NCBI GenBank assembly: GCA_903889655.1
Contig: CAISYL010000125.1
Span: 1-60,076, forward strand
From: an uncultured Alphaproteobacteria bacterium
GTDB lineage: Bacteria > Pseudomonadota > Alphaproteobacteria > Parvibaculales > Parvibaculaceae
DNA length: 60,076 nt
Direction: 5' to 3'
In this document: positions 27,993 to 35,111 of the stretch, in pieces
How positions within the stretch are numbered: the stretch's first letter is position 1
How the letters are laid out: every line of letters begins with the position of its first letter
Notes under the pieces: model-generated
Databases searched by the model: none
Told to the model about the DNA's origin: nothing
The model's input: the letters and a program-made list of their open reading frames with translations, nothing else
Position numbers and translations under genes: made by a program

Positions 27993-28979
27993 TCAGGGCT
28001 TCAGAGCGATGAAGTCGGTATTGACCAGATCGGCGTAGGTGCCCGGCGTCTTGAGCTTGCCGAGACCGCCCCAGATGTCGTTCGAATAGGCGATGAGATC
28101 TTTCGCCTGACCCTTTTCGGCCGTGCCCCAGAAGGCGAGATTGCGGTCGCGGTCGAAATACTGGACGCCCTTGGCGGCAGCCGCAAAGTCTTCCGGCTTC
28201 TGGAGATAGCCGCCGACCGCCTTTGCCATGATGGCATAGGCTTTCTCGGGGTTCTTCTTCATGTAGTCGATGGCCTTGTAGTAGCCCTTCACGAGAGCCT
28301 TCACGTCGTCAGGCCGGCTTTTGATGACGTCGCAGCGCAACGCGAGCACGTCGACGATGGCGCCTGGAACGGTGCTCGAGTCGATGAGAACCTTGCCCTT
28401 GTTCTGTGTACGCACGGTCGTCAGGTTCGGCTCCCACGTCACGGCGGCGGGCACGCGGCCGGCGATGAAGGCGGAGGCCGCGTCATCGGCCGTCATGTTC
28501 GAGACGGTAACGTCTTTCAGCGACATGCCGGCGCGCTTCAACAGGATCGCGAAGAAGAACTCGGAGACCGAGCCCTCATTCATCGCAACTTCCTTGCCCT
28601 TGAGGTCGGCGATCGACTTGATGTCGCTGGTGACGACGACGCCGTCGCCGCCATGGCTCTCGTCGAGGCCCAGCACATAGTTGAAACAGAAATCCGGCGA
28701 GCGGTATTTCATCAGATCGTCGAGCGTGTCGGCGGTGCCGCTGATCTTGCCGCCCGCCATGGCGGCCATGTAGAGCGAGCCTTCCTCGATGATCTGCAGA
28801 TCGACGTCGAGGCCCATGTCCTTGTAATAGCCGAGGTCGCGGGCGAGGAAGAGAGGGCCGTAGCCGACCCAGGTCGTCATGCCGATGCTGAGCGTGCCCG
28901 CCTGCGCCGGCGCGATCTGGGTCATGCCCAGTGCCAAAGCCGCGGCGGCTGCCCATAGCCGAACTGATTTCATTGCCAT
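27993..28979 (-). CDS. Periplasmic substrate-binding protein (NMT1/TauA-like), second system
   Basis: This 328-residue exported receptor starts at the ATG at 28979, with a GAGAGG site 6 bases upstream, and opens into a signal peptide (VRLWAAAAALALGMTQIAPAQA, cleavage near residue 27). The mature part begins TLSIGMTTWVGYGPLFLARDLGYYKDMGLDV, as is usual for NitT/TauT receptors, and later has SIADLKGKEVAMNEGSVSEFFF. It precedes its permease and ATPase and lies just after the LysR gene on the same strand. It resembles but clearly differs from the first system's receptor, so it presumably has a different ligand. Confidence 0.9.
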   Translation of the reverse strand: MAMKSVRLWAAAAALALGMTQIAPAQAGTLSIGMTTWVGYGPLFLARDLGYYKDMGLDVDLQIIEEGSLYMAAMAGGKISGTADTLDDLMKYRSPDFCFNYVLGLDESHGGDGVVVTSDIKSIADLKGKEVAMNEGSVSEFFFAILLKRAGMSLKDVTVSNMTADDAASAFIAGRVPAAVTWEPNLTTVRTQNKGKVLIDSSTVPGAIVDVLALRCDVIKSRPDDVKALVKGYYKAIDYMKKNPEKAYAIMAKAVGGYLQKPEDFAAAAKGVQYFDRDRNLAFWGTAEKGQAKDLIAYSNDIWGGLGKLKTPGTYADLVNTDFIALKP

Positions 28980-29189
28980 TGATCGCCTCTCGTCTGGTTC
29001 AAAAATCCGAAAGCGCAACCCCGGAAAATCTCCAGATAACCCGACCTCGATCGGATACTCCGCCGTAGCTGCCCCAATGAAAAAAGCTAATCATCGCGAC
29101 TACCTCGCGACCACTAGTCTTTTCAGTGTTTCTGGTTCGGGAATTCCAAATCAAATCGAGGCAGGGACTGCCTAATTTGGCGGCGCGGA
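28980..29189. promoter_or_regulatory. Probable promoter region of the second ABC transporter
   Basis: These 210 bases separate the LysR stop from the binding-protein start on the same strand, the longest gap in the 16.9-kb minus-strand locus after the one before the monooxygenase gene. They are AT-richer than the genes. TCGCGA occurs at 29094-29099 and 29105-29110, an 11-base repeat of a self-palindromic hexamer that could be an activator site. A transcription start for the transport/TMADH half of the locus is likely here. Confidence 0.45.
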
Positions 29190-30143
29190 TTATGGCTTCA
29201 GCTTGACGCGGCGCTCGATGGCGGGAGGCACCATGCCCGGAATATAGGCATCGGAAACCAGCGTCCGGCAATGGTTCTCGAAGGCCTCGACGAGCCGCGA
29301 TTTCTTCGACCGCGCCAGCGTTGCCGAACCGACGACCATCGGTCGATGCTCACCCGCCAGACGCACACGCACGACGCGGCGCCCGTCCAGCGCAAGGTCG
29401 GACCGCGGACGCACATTGGCCAGCGCATAGCCATACCGGTTGGCGACCATCGTCCGCACGACTTCCTGATAGGCGGAGCGCGCAACGATGTTGGGCTCGA
29501 GCCCTTCCTTCATGAAAAGCGCGAGGAAATATTCGCGGCTGATCGGAAGGTCGAGCAGGATCATCGGCAGGTCGGCGAGTTCGGAAAGGCTCACCGCCGA
29601 TTGCTGCGCCAGAGGGTCCGTCTCGCTCACCACGACATGCGGCGGCAGGCTTGCCAGCGGCGAGAAGGCGATGCCTTCGGGACTCTGCAGGTCGTAGGTG
29701 ATCGCGATGTCGATCTCCGCATGGCGAAGCCCTTCGAGAAGCCGCTCCTGGTCATAGGCGTAATGCCTGATGCGGACCGCCGGGAAGGCGGAGGTGAAGG
29801 AATGCGAAAGCTCGGGCATGATCATCGGCGCCAGCGTCACGAGGCAGCCGACCGCAAGCTCGCCGCGCACCTGCCCGCTGACATCGGAGGCGAGCGCATA
29901 GAGGGACTCGGCCTGTTCGATCAGGTGCTTTGCCTCGCGCAGCATCTCACGGCCGGCGGGCGTGAGCGAAAGTCCCTGCGCGTGATGGCGGATGAAAAGC
30001 TGGACGCCGAGTTCGCGCTCGAGATGAGAGATCGCGGTCGAGATCGAAGGCTGCGAAATATTGATGCGCTCGGAGGCGAGCGTGATGCTCCCGGTCTCGC
30101 CGGCGGCAATGAAATATTCGAGATGGCGAAGGGTGTAGCGCAT
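29190..30143 (-). CDS. LysR-family regulator of the catabolic locus
   Basis: This 317-residue protein has an N-terminal helix-turn-helix (residues about 3-62, GSITLASERINISQPSISTAISHLE) and a LysR effector-binding domain with GELAVGCLVTLAPMIMPEL near 93-111 and RHAEIDIAITYDL. The ATG at 30143 has a GGAG site. It lies 60 bases after the aldehyde dehydrogenase gene and 210 bases before the binding-protein gene, all on the minus strand, so it sits inside the locus it probably controls. The effector is likely the imported compound or a breakdown product. That is inference from position. Confidence 0.92.
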   Translation of the reverse strand: MRYTLRHLEYFIAAGETGSITLASERINISQPSISTAISHLERELGVQLFIRHHAQGLSLTPAGREMLREAKHLIEQAESLYALASDVSGQVRGELAVGCLVTLAPMIMPELSHSFTSAFPAVRIRHYAYDQERLLEGLRHAEIDIAITYDLQSPEGIAFSPLASLPPHVVVSETDPLAQQSAVSLSELADLPMILLDLPISREYFLALFMKEGLEPNIVARSAYQEVVRTMVANRYGYALANVRPRSDLALDGRRVVRVRLAGEHRPMVVGSATLARSKKSRLVEAFENHCRTLVSDAYIPGMVPPAIERRVKLKP

Positions 30144-30203
30144 GGATCTCCAGTCAGGGCGGAACGCCGGAACCGACAGGCTACAGCCTCCGCGCGCCGA
30201 CCG

Positions 30204-31694
30204 TTAGTACTTGATCCAGACGGTCTTGAGGCCTGTATATTTGTCGAGGGCGTGGAGGGAAAGATCGCGGCCGACACCCGATTGCTTGAAGCCGCCAAAG
30301 GGCGTCTGTGGGCTCAGCGCATCGACCGTATTGACCGACACGGTGCCTGCGCGCAGCCGTTCGGAAACACGGTGGGCCCGCCCGAGATCGTTGGTCCAGA
30401 TCGAGGCCGCCAACCCGTAAATCGTATCGTTCGCCATGGCGATGGCCTCTTCCTCGGTCTCGAACGTAGTAACGGCCAGCACCGGGCCGAAAACCTCTTC
30501 CCGCGCCAGCGCGTCACCGGGCGAGACATCGGAGAAGATGGTCGGCGCGATGAAGCAACCTCCACCATCGACCGAGACGCGCTCGCCGCCCGTCACCAGC
30601 TTCGCGGTCGATCTGGCCGCACCGATGAAGGAGAGAATGCGTTGCGTCTGGCGCTCGTCGACGATCGCACCCATGGTCGAGGCGGGGTCGAGCGGATCGC
30701 CAGGAACGAGCTTCGCCGCGCGGGCCGTGAGCTTTTCGAGGAGAGCGTCCTTGAGCGAGGCTTCGACCAGCAGGCGGGAATTGGCCGAGCAGACCTGGCC
30801 CTGATTGAAGAAGATGCCGAGGCTCGCCATGTCGGCCGCCGCGTCGAGGTCCTTGACGTCGTGAAAGACGATGTTCGGACTCTTGCCGCCGCATTCGAGC
30901 CAGACCTGCTTCATGTTCGAGCGCGCGGCATAGCCGAGAAACATCTTGCCGACTTCGGTCGAGCCGGTGAAAGCAAGGCAGTCGACGTCGTTGTGGAGCC
31001 CGAGCGCCTGCCCCGCCGTCTCGCCGAAGCCGGGCACGACATTGAGGACGCCGGCGGGAAGCCCCGCCTCCATCGCAAGTTCCGCAAGACGCAATGCCGA
31101 CAATGGCGACTGCTCGGCGGGCTTCAGCACCACGCTGTTGCCTGCGGCGAGTGCCGGGGCGCATTTCCATGTCGCCATGTCGAGCGGGAAATTCCATGGC
31201 ACGACGGCACCGATGACGCCGAGCGGCATGCGGCGGATCATCGCCAGATTGCCGGGCGCGGTCGGCGCGATCTCATCATAGATCTTGTCGATCGCCTCGC
31301 CGTACCACTGGAAGATGCCGGCGGAACCCGGCACGTCGATGGTGGCCGCGTCCGCGACGAGCTTGCCCATGTCGAGGCTGTCGAGCAGCGCCAGCTCCGT
31401 TCCGTTTTCGAGGATGAGTTCGGCGAGACGGAGCAGCACCTTCTTGCGCTGGGCGGGATCCGCCCGCGACCAGACACCGGATTCGAAAGCGCGACGTGCC
31501 GAACGAACCGCGCGGTCGATGTCTTTGGCGTCGCCGCTCGCCACCTCGGCCAGCGCCCTGCCGGTCGCCGGATTGATGCTCGCGAAGGTCTTGCCACTCG
31601 CCGCCGGATGGAAGGCGCCGTCGATGAAGACCTGCGTGCGGAAGGTGAGTTTCGCCGCCCGGTCCTTCCAGTCCGCATGGCTGAGATCTGTCAT
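30204..31694 (-). CDS. NAD(P)-dependent aldehyde dehydrogenase, PuuC-like
   Basis: This 496-residue enzyme oxidises an aldehyde to the acid. Active-site residues are N168 (PWNFP), E267 (WLECGGKSPN) and C302 (NQGQVCSAN), and the nucleotide-binding FTGSTEVG is at 242-249. The C-terminal TPFGGFKQSGVGRD and LHALDKYTGLKTVW segments match the gamma-glutamyl-gamma-aminobutyraldehyde dehydrogenase (PuuC) branch as I remember it. The ATG at 31694 has a GAAGGAG site. It lies 38 bases after the DUF1028 gene. With the PuuA-like ligase in the same locus, a gamma-glutamylated aldehyde is a plausible substrate, but free aminoaldehydes are equally possible. Confidence 0.9.
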   Translation of the reverse strand: MTDLSHADWKDRAAKLTFRTQVFIDGAFHPAASGKTFASINPATGRALAEVASGDAKDIDRAVRSARRAFESGVWSRADPAQRKKVLLRLAELILENGTELALLDSLDMGKLVADAATIDVPGSAGIFQWYGEAIDKIYDEIAPTAPGNLAMIRRMPLGVIGAVVPWNFPLDMATWKCAPALAAGNSVVLKPAEQSPLSALRLAELAMEAGLPAGVLNVVPGFGETAGQALGLHNDVDCLAFTGSTEVGKMFLGYAARSNMKQVWLECGGKSPNIVFHDVKDLDAAADMASLGIFFNQGQVCSANSRLLVEASLKDALLEKLTARAAKLVPGDPLDPASTMGAIVDERQTQRILSFIGAARSTAKLVTGGERVSVDGGGCFIAPTIFSDVSPGDALAREEVFGPVLAVTTFETEEEAIAMANDTIYGLAASIWTNDLGRAHRVSERLRAGTVSVNTVDALSPQTPFGGFKQSGVGRDLSLHALDKYTGLKTVWIKY

Positions 31695-31732
31695 GTCGTC
31701 GGCTCCTTCGAAACGAAATTCAAAACTGAAAA

Positions 31733-32410
31733 CTATTCGTCGCCCGGCACGCCATAGGACGGCGCGCGCGAAGGATCGCGGGCGCGGGTCACATAATCCT
31801 CGAGCATCGGCTCGTAGAGTTGCCAGAGGTCGATGAGCCGGGCGATAGGTGCATCCCCGGCCCAGTCGATGCGCAGATCCGCGATGGGCCATGAGACGCC
31901 CTTGCGGACGACATAGAGCCCGGCGGAATGGACGGGCCCCGCCTCGCCGCCAGCCTCGAGGCCCGCGGCAAGGCTCGCGAGCAAGCGGCTGCCGAAGCTG
32001 CCGGCGGCGCCCCCGAACGCCTCGACCATCGCACGCGGCACATCCGTGGCGGCGAGAAGGTTCCCCGCCGCGATCACGCCCTCGCCTTCCGCGATCGCGT
32101 GAAGCCCGAGCGTCTGCGCGCCGGAATAGCCGGCCGTCTTTCCGTTCGCGTCGATCAATGCAAGCTGTCGATAGGCGATGAAGGGCGCCGTTGCGACGAT
32201 CCGCTCCAGCGCCTCCGCCGCGCCGAGCCCGTCTTCCATCAAATCGAGGCCGGTCGGCCCGAGAGACGGGTCGGTGATGTTCTGGCTTGCGACCGCGCCG
32301 ACACCGCCGCGCGCATGGGCGCAGCGCGCGGCGACGGCGGGAGAGGATGAGGAGATGGCGACGCCGAAAAGTCCCGTCTCGGCGCAGCGGGCCGCGACCG
32401 AAAAGGTCAT
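31733..32410 (-). CDS. DUF1028 (Ntn-hydrolase-like) protein
   Basis: This 225-residue protein starts MTFSVAARCAETGLFGVAISSSSPAVAARC and contains GVGAVASQNITDPSLGP, both hallmarks of the DUF1028 family. The fold is related to N-terminal-nucleophile hydrolases (proteasome beta/asparaginase type), and members often sit beside RidA proteins and amide- or peptide-degrading enzymes. The mature nucleophile would be an early Thr or Ser, but which one is not clear. The ATG at 32410 is 4 bases after the RidA stop, so the two are cotranslated. An amidase role in the pathway is likely but unproven for the family. Confidence 0.88.
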   Translation of the reverse strand: MTFSVAARCAETGLFGVAISSSSPAVAARCAHARGGVGAVASQNITDPSLGPTGLDLMEDGLGAAEALERIVATAPFIAYRQLALIDANGKTAGYSGAQTLGLHAIAEGEGVIAAGNLLAATDVPRAMVEAFGGAAGSFGSRLLASLAAGLEAGGEAGPVHSAGLYVVRKGVSWPIADLRIDWAGDAPIARLIDLWQLYEPMLEDYVTRARDPSRAPSYGVPGDE

Positions 32411-32414
32411 GCGC

Positions 32415-32834
32415 CTATTCTCCGTCCGGAATGACGGCGGTCGCGTCGATCTCGACGAGCCATTCGGGACGCGCCAGCGCCGAGACGACGATGCCGGTTG
32501 AAACCGGGAAGACGCCCTTCAGCCATTTGCCGACGGTGCGATAGACGGACTCGCGGTAGCGGGGGTCGACGAGATAGATCGTGATCTTGCAGATATCTTC
32601 GAGTTTCGATCCGGCTTCCTCGAGCAGCATCTTGATGTTCGCCATCGCCTGCTCGGTCTGTCCCGCCGCGTCGCCGATGGCGACACTTTCCGACGTGTCG
32701 AGATTCTGGCCGATCTGACCGCGCACGAAGACCATCGTTCCCCTGGCCACGACCGCCTGACAGAGATCATTGTCGAGCTTCTGTTCGGGATAGGTGTCCT
32801 TCGTGTTGAAGGTGCGGATGCGCTTGTGAATCAT
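32415..32834 (-). CDS. RidA/YjgF/RutC-family protein lacking the usual catalytic arginine
   Basis: This 139-residue protein has the chorismate-mutase-like RidA fold: FVRGQIGQNLDT near 36-47, TEQAMANIKMLLEEAGSKLEDICKITIYL and the C-terminal WLVEIDATAVIP. Typical RidA enzymes hydrolyse enamines/imines to ketones and ammonia using an Arg in a P-A-R motif. Here that position reads P110-V-S-T, so this is probably one of the Rid subfamilies without that Arg. The ATG at 32834 has only a weak ribosome site, and the flavin reductase gene ends 26 bases upstream. It sits between monooxygenase and hydrolase genes, like RutC in pyrimidine breakdown. Confidence 0.87.
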   Translation of the reverse strand: MIHKRIRTFNTKDTYPEQKLDNDLCQAVVARGTMVFVRGQIGQNLDTSESVAIGDAAGQTEQAMANIKMLLEEAGSKLEDICKITIYLVDPRYRESVYRTVGKWLKGVFPVSTGIVVSALARPEWLVEIDATAVIPDGE

Positions 32835-32860
32835 GATGCTCGTTTCGCTGAATGGCGACG

Positions 32861-33382
32861 TCACTGAATAGAGACGGGGCGCCCATAGGTCCGATTGGCA
32901 TAGATCAGCGGATCGCCGTCTTCACCGAGATGCAGTCCTTCGACGCCGCCGATGAAGAGATGATGCGTACCGATCTGCTGATAGGATATCAGAACGCAGT
33001 CGAAGGCAGCGAGCGCGCCCGCGACATGGGGCTGACCGGTTTCGCCCGCCTCCCAGTCGGTGCAGGCGAATTTGTTGCCGTCTTCGCGCCGCACGCGTCC
33101 CGCGAAGTGATCGGAGACGAGGGATTCCTCGGCGCGCAGGATGTTGACCGCGAAACGGCCATTGGCGCGGATCGCTTCCGACGCGGCGCTCTTGTGATGG
33201 ACGCAGACGAGGAGCGTCGGCCGCTCCCCATCCGCCGAGACCGACGACATGGCGGACACCGTCACGCCATGCTGCCCCGCCTCGCCCGCTGTCGTTACCA
33301 CGGTGACCGTCGATGCGGCCCGGCTCATGCCTTGCAGGAACCGGTCTTTCAAAACCTCTTCCGACATGATGGCCTCGTTCAT
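32861..33382 (-). CDS. FMN/FAD reductase partner of the monooxygenase (HpaC/RutF-like)
   Basis: This 173-residue reductase supplies reduced flavin. It shows the flavin-reductase-like domain: STVTVVTTAGEAGQHGVTVSAMSSVSADGERPTLLVC-type N-terminal flavin site, FAVNILRAEE near the middle and GTHHLFIGGVEGL near the end. The start is the ATG at 33382, whose first bases overlap the monooxygenase stop (ATGA). An internal Met 15 bases later is an alternative. The open frame continues upstream without a stop but there only shadows the monooxygenase gene. Confidence 0.9.
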   Translation of the reverse strand: MNEAIMSEEVLKDRFLQGMSRAASTVTVVTTAGEAGQHGVTVSAMSSVSADGERPTLLVCVHHKSAASEAIRANGRFAVNILRAEESLVSDHFAGRVRREDGNKFACTDWEAGETGQPHVAGALAAFDCVLISYQQIGTHHLFIGGVEGLHLGEDGDPLIYANRTYGRPVSIQ

Positions 33383-34893
33383 TCGCCAGCCTGCAGCTTC
33401 GTGTTGAACCACTTGCTCACCGCGCTGTCGCCCGGCGTTCGCGTGGTCTTGCCCAGAACCTTTTCGGAAAGCCCCGCCGCCTTGCGAACGAAATCCATCG
33501 GTCCGTCCCAGTCGAAATTGCGATAGACGGCCGCGAGATGCGCGAAGGGCGGCGATTGCGCGAAAAGCTGGAAGGTCAGGCGATGGCCGGCATAATCCGA
33601 GTTCAGCATGTCGCGGGCGAAGGCGAGAAGCTTGCGCCTGTCTTCCGCCGCCCAGTCCTCGTTGATCGTGTAGTACTTGTCGAGCCAGGGCTTGGTCTCC
33701 GGCATATCGAAGGCCGCCTTGTCCGGCGTGATGCAGATCTGGCCGCCGCAGAGTTCGCGCGCGATATGCATCATTTCGTGAAGCTGGGAGCAGGCGAGCA
33801 CACGGCCGGCATAGAGAAGCGACTGCGACGGCATCAGAAGTCCGCCGGGGCTCCGCTCGGCCAGCGCGATCGAGGCCGTCAGATGCGCGTTGATGCCTTC
33901 GCGATAGACCGCGAGCTGCGCGAGCTTTTCCTGCACCGCCTGCTGCTTGTCGAGGCCGCTCTGGCGCACGTTGAAGAGTGCAGCCCCGATCATCATGTCG
34001 GCGAGCTTCAGGTTCCGCTGCACGAAGGCAAAGGCCGAGTAGCGGTGCAACGTTGCACGGATGAACATCGCCGCCTTGGTATGGCGATAGAAGAGCACGT
34101 TTTCCCAGGGGATCAGAACGTCGTCGAAAATCACCAGCGCATCGACCTCGTCGAAGCGGTTCGACAGCGGATAGTCCTCGATGGGCCCACGACCGGCAAA
34201 GCCCGTGCGGCAGATGAATTTGAGATTGGGCGAGCCGAGGTCGCAGACGAAGCCGACGGCATAATCGGAATAGGCCTCGTTGCCCCAATTGGCGATGGTC
34301 GGCTTGGTGAAGGCCTGGTTGGCATAGGCCGCCGCCGTCTCATATTTCGCGCCGCGCACGATGATGCCGGCGTCGGTCTCGCGCACGACATGGAGCAGCA
34401 TGTCGGGATCCTGATCCTGCGGCGCCTTGGAGCGGTCGCCCTTGGGATCGGTATTGGCCGAGACGTGGAACGGATCGGTGTGCAGGACCTTGTGGATATG
34501 GTTGCGGATGTTCTCGGCGAATTGCGGATCGACTTCCGCGAGAACGCCCTGCCCGTCGAAGAGCGACCACATCTCGCCGACCGTCTCGTCGCCGACGCGC
34601 GTCACGACGCCGCCGATTTCCTCGAGAACCGTGTCCGTCGCACGGCGCTTGTCCCACCAGTCCTGCTGGGTGTGGGGCAGCTTGTTGCCGATGCCGCTGC
34701 GTTCGCCATCATGCTCGTAGCTCATGATGTGGCGGAACTCGGCCTCATGCTGCATGTCATAGATGCGCGACCGGATATCGACCAGCGGCTTGAAACTCGG
34801 ATGCGTGGTGACATCCTTCACCCGCTCGCCGTTGATGTAGACTTCGCGGCCGTCGCGGATCGACTCGCGATATTCGGCTCCGGTACGGATCAT
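33379..34893 (-). CDS. FADH2-dependent monooxygenase, HpaB/PvcC family
   Basis: This 504-residue oxygenase component belongs to the 4-hydroxyphenylacetate 3-monooxygenase family (acyl-CoA-dehydrogenase fold), which uses diffusible FADH2 to hydroxylate phenols or pyrroles. It starts MIRTGAEYRESIRDGREVYI as the family does, has HPSFKP, SYEHDG, HVSANTDPKGDRSK and GRGPIEDYPLSNRFDE blocks, and an R-Q/E-L-C-G-G-Q motif near residue 390. The ATG at 34893 has an AAGGAG site. The reductase gene overlaps its 3' end by 4 bases. The substrate is not predictable. RidA, DUF1028 and aldehyde dehydrogenase downstream suggest that oxygenation leads to ring or C-N bond opening. Confidence 0.9.
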   Translation of the reverse strand: MIRTGAEYRESIRDGREVYINGERVKDVTTHPSFKPLVDIRSRIYDMQHEAEFRHIMSYEHDGERSGIGNKLPHTQQDWWDKRRATDTVLEEIGGVVTRVGDETVGEMWSLFDGQGVLAEVDPQFAENIRNHIHKVLHTDPFHVSANTDPKGDRSKAPQDQDPDMLLHVVRETDAGIIVRGAKYETAAAYANQAFTKPTIANWGNEAYSDYAVGFVCDLGSPNLKFICRTGFAGRGPIEDYPLSNRFDEVDALVIFDDVLIPWENVLFYRHTKAAMFIRATLHRYSAFAFVQRNLKLADMMIGAALFNVRQSGLDKQQAVQEKLAQLAVYREGINAHLTASIALAERSPGGLLMPSQSLLYAGRVLACSQLHEMMHIARELCGGQICITPDKAAFDMPETKPWLDKYYTINEDWAAEDRRKLLAFARDMLNSDYAGHRLTFQLFAQSPPFAHLAAVYRNFDWDGPMDFVRKAAGLSEKVLGKTTRTPGDSAVSKWFNTKLQAGE

Positions 34894-35054
34894 AGAGCGC
34901 TCCTTGATGTCTCGGATATCGCGGTGGCCTCAAAGGCGGCGGCGATGCTGTGCAGGCATGATCGGGGAGCCGATGACATAAGAAAAATATTTGTTTTGTT
35001 GGCACTGGTTCAGAAAAGCTGAAGCCCTATCGGCGATTGCCCGCCCACCGAAGC
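34894..35054. promoter_or_regulatory. Probable promoter region of the monooxygenase operon
   Basis: These bases follow the terminator of the second TMADH-like gene and end at the monooxygenase ribosome site. An AT-rich patch at about 34977-35000 stands out from the GC-rich surroundings and is the likeliest core promoter or activator site. No clean inverted repeat was found. Confidence 0.4.
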
Positions 35055-35083
35055 AAAAAGGGTGGCCCGCAGGCCACCCTTTT
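35055..35083. terminator. Bidirectional rho-independent terminator
   Basis: GGGTGGCC (35060-35067) and GGCCACCC (35072-35079) form a perfect 8-bp stem around a 4-base loop, flanked by five A on the left and four T on the right, so it can work on either strand. It ends the second TMADH-like gene, 29 bases after its stop, and separates it from the monooxygenase operon. Confidence 0.85.
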
Positions 35084-35111
35084 CAGCGTTCGAGGCGGTG
35101 GGGACCCTTCG

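Noticed and set aside
29271-31757. An 828-codon plus-strand open frame opposite lysR and the aldehyde dehydrogenase
   Set aside because: It is the antisense shadow of two well-supported genes, with no recognisable domain or ribosome site.
33383-34288. An in-frame upstream extension of the flavin reductase by about 300 residues
   Set aside because: It lies within the monooxygenase gene in another frame. The reductase family begins near the ATGA overlap at 33382, and the upstream part has no domain.
34999-35013. A sigma-54 promoter (TTGGCAC-like) upstream of the monooxygenase gene
   Set aside because: It matches only the -24 half, lacks the GC at -12 with proper spacing, and points along the plus strand, away from the minus-strand gene.
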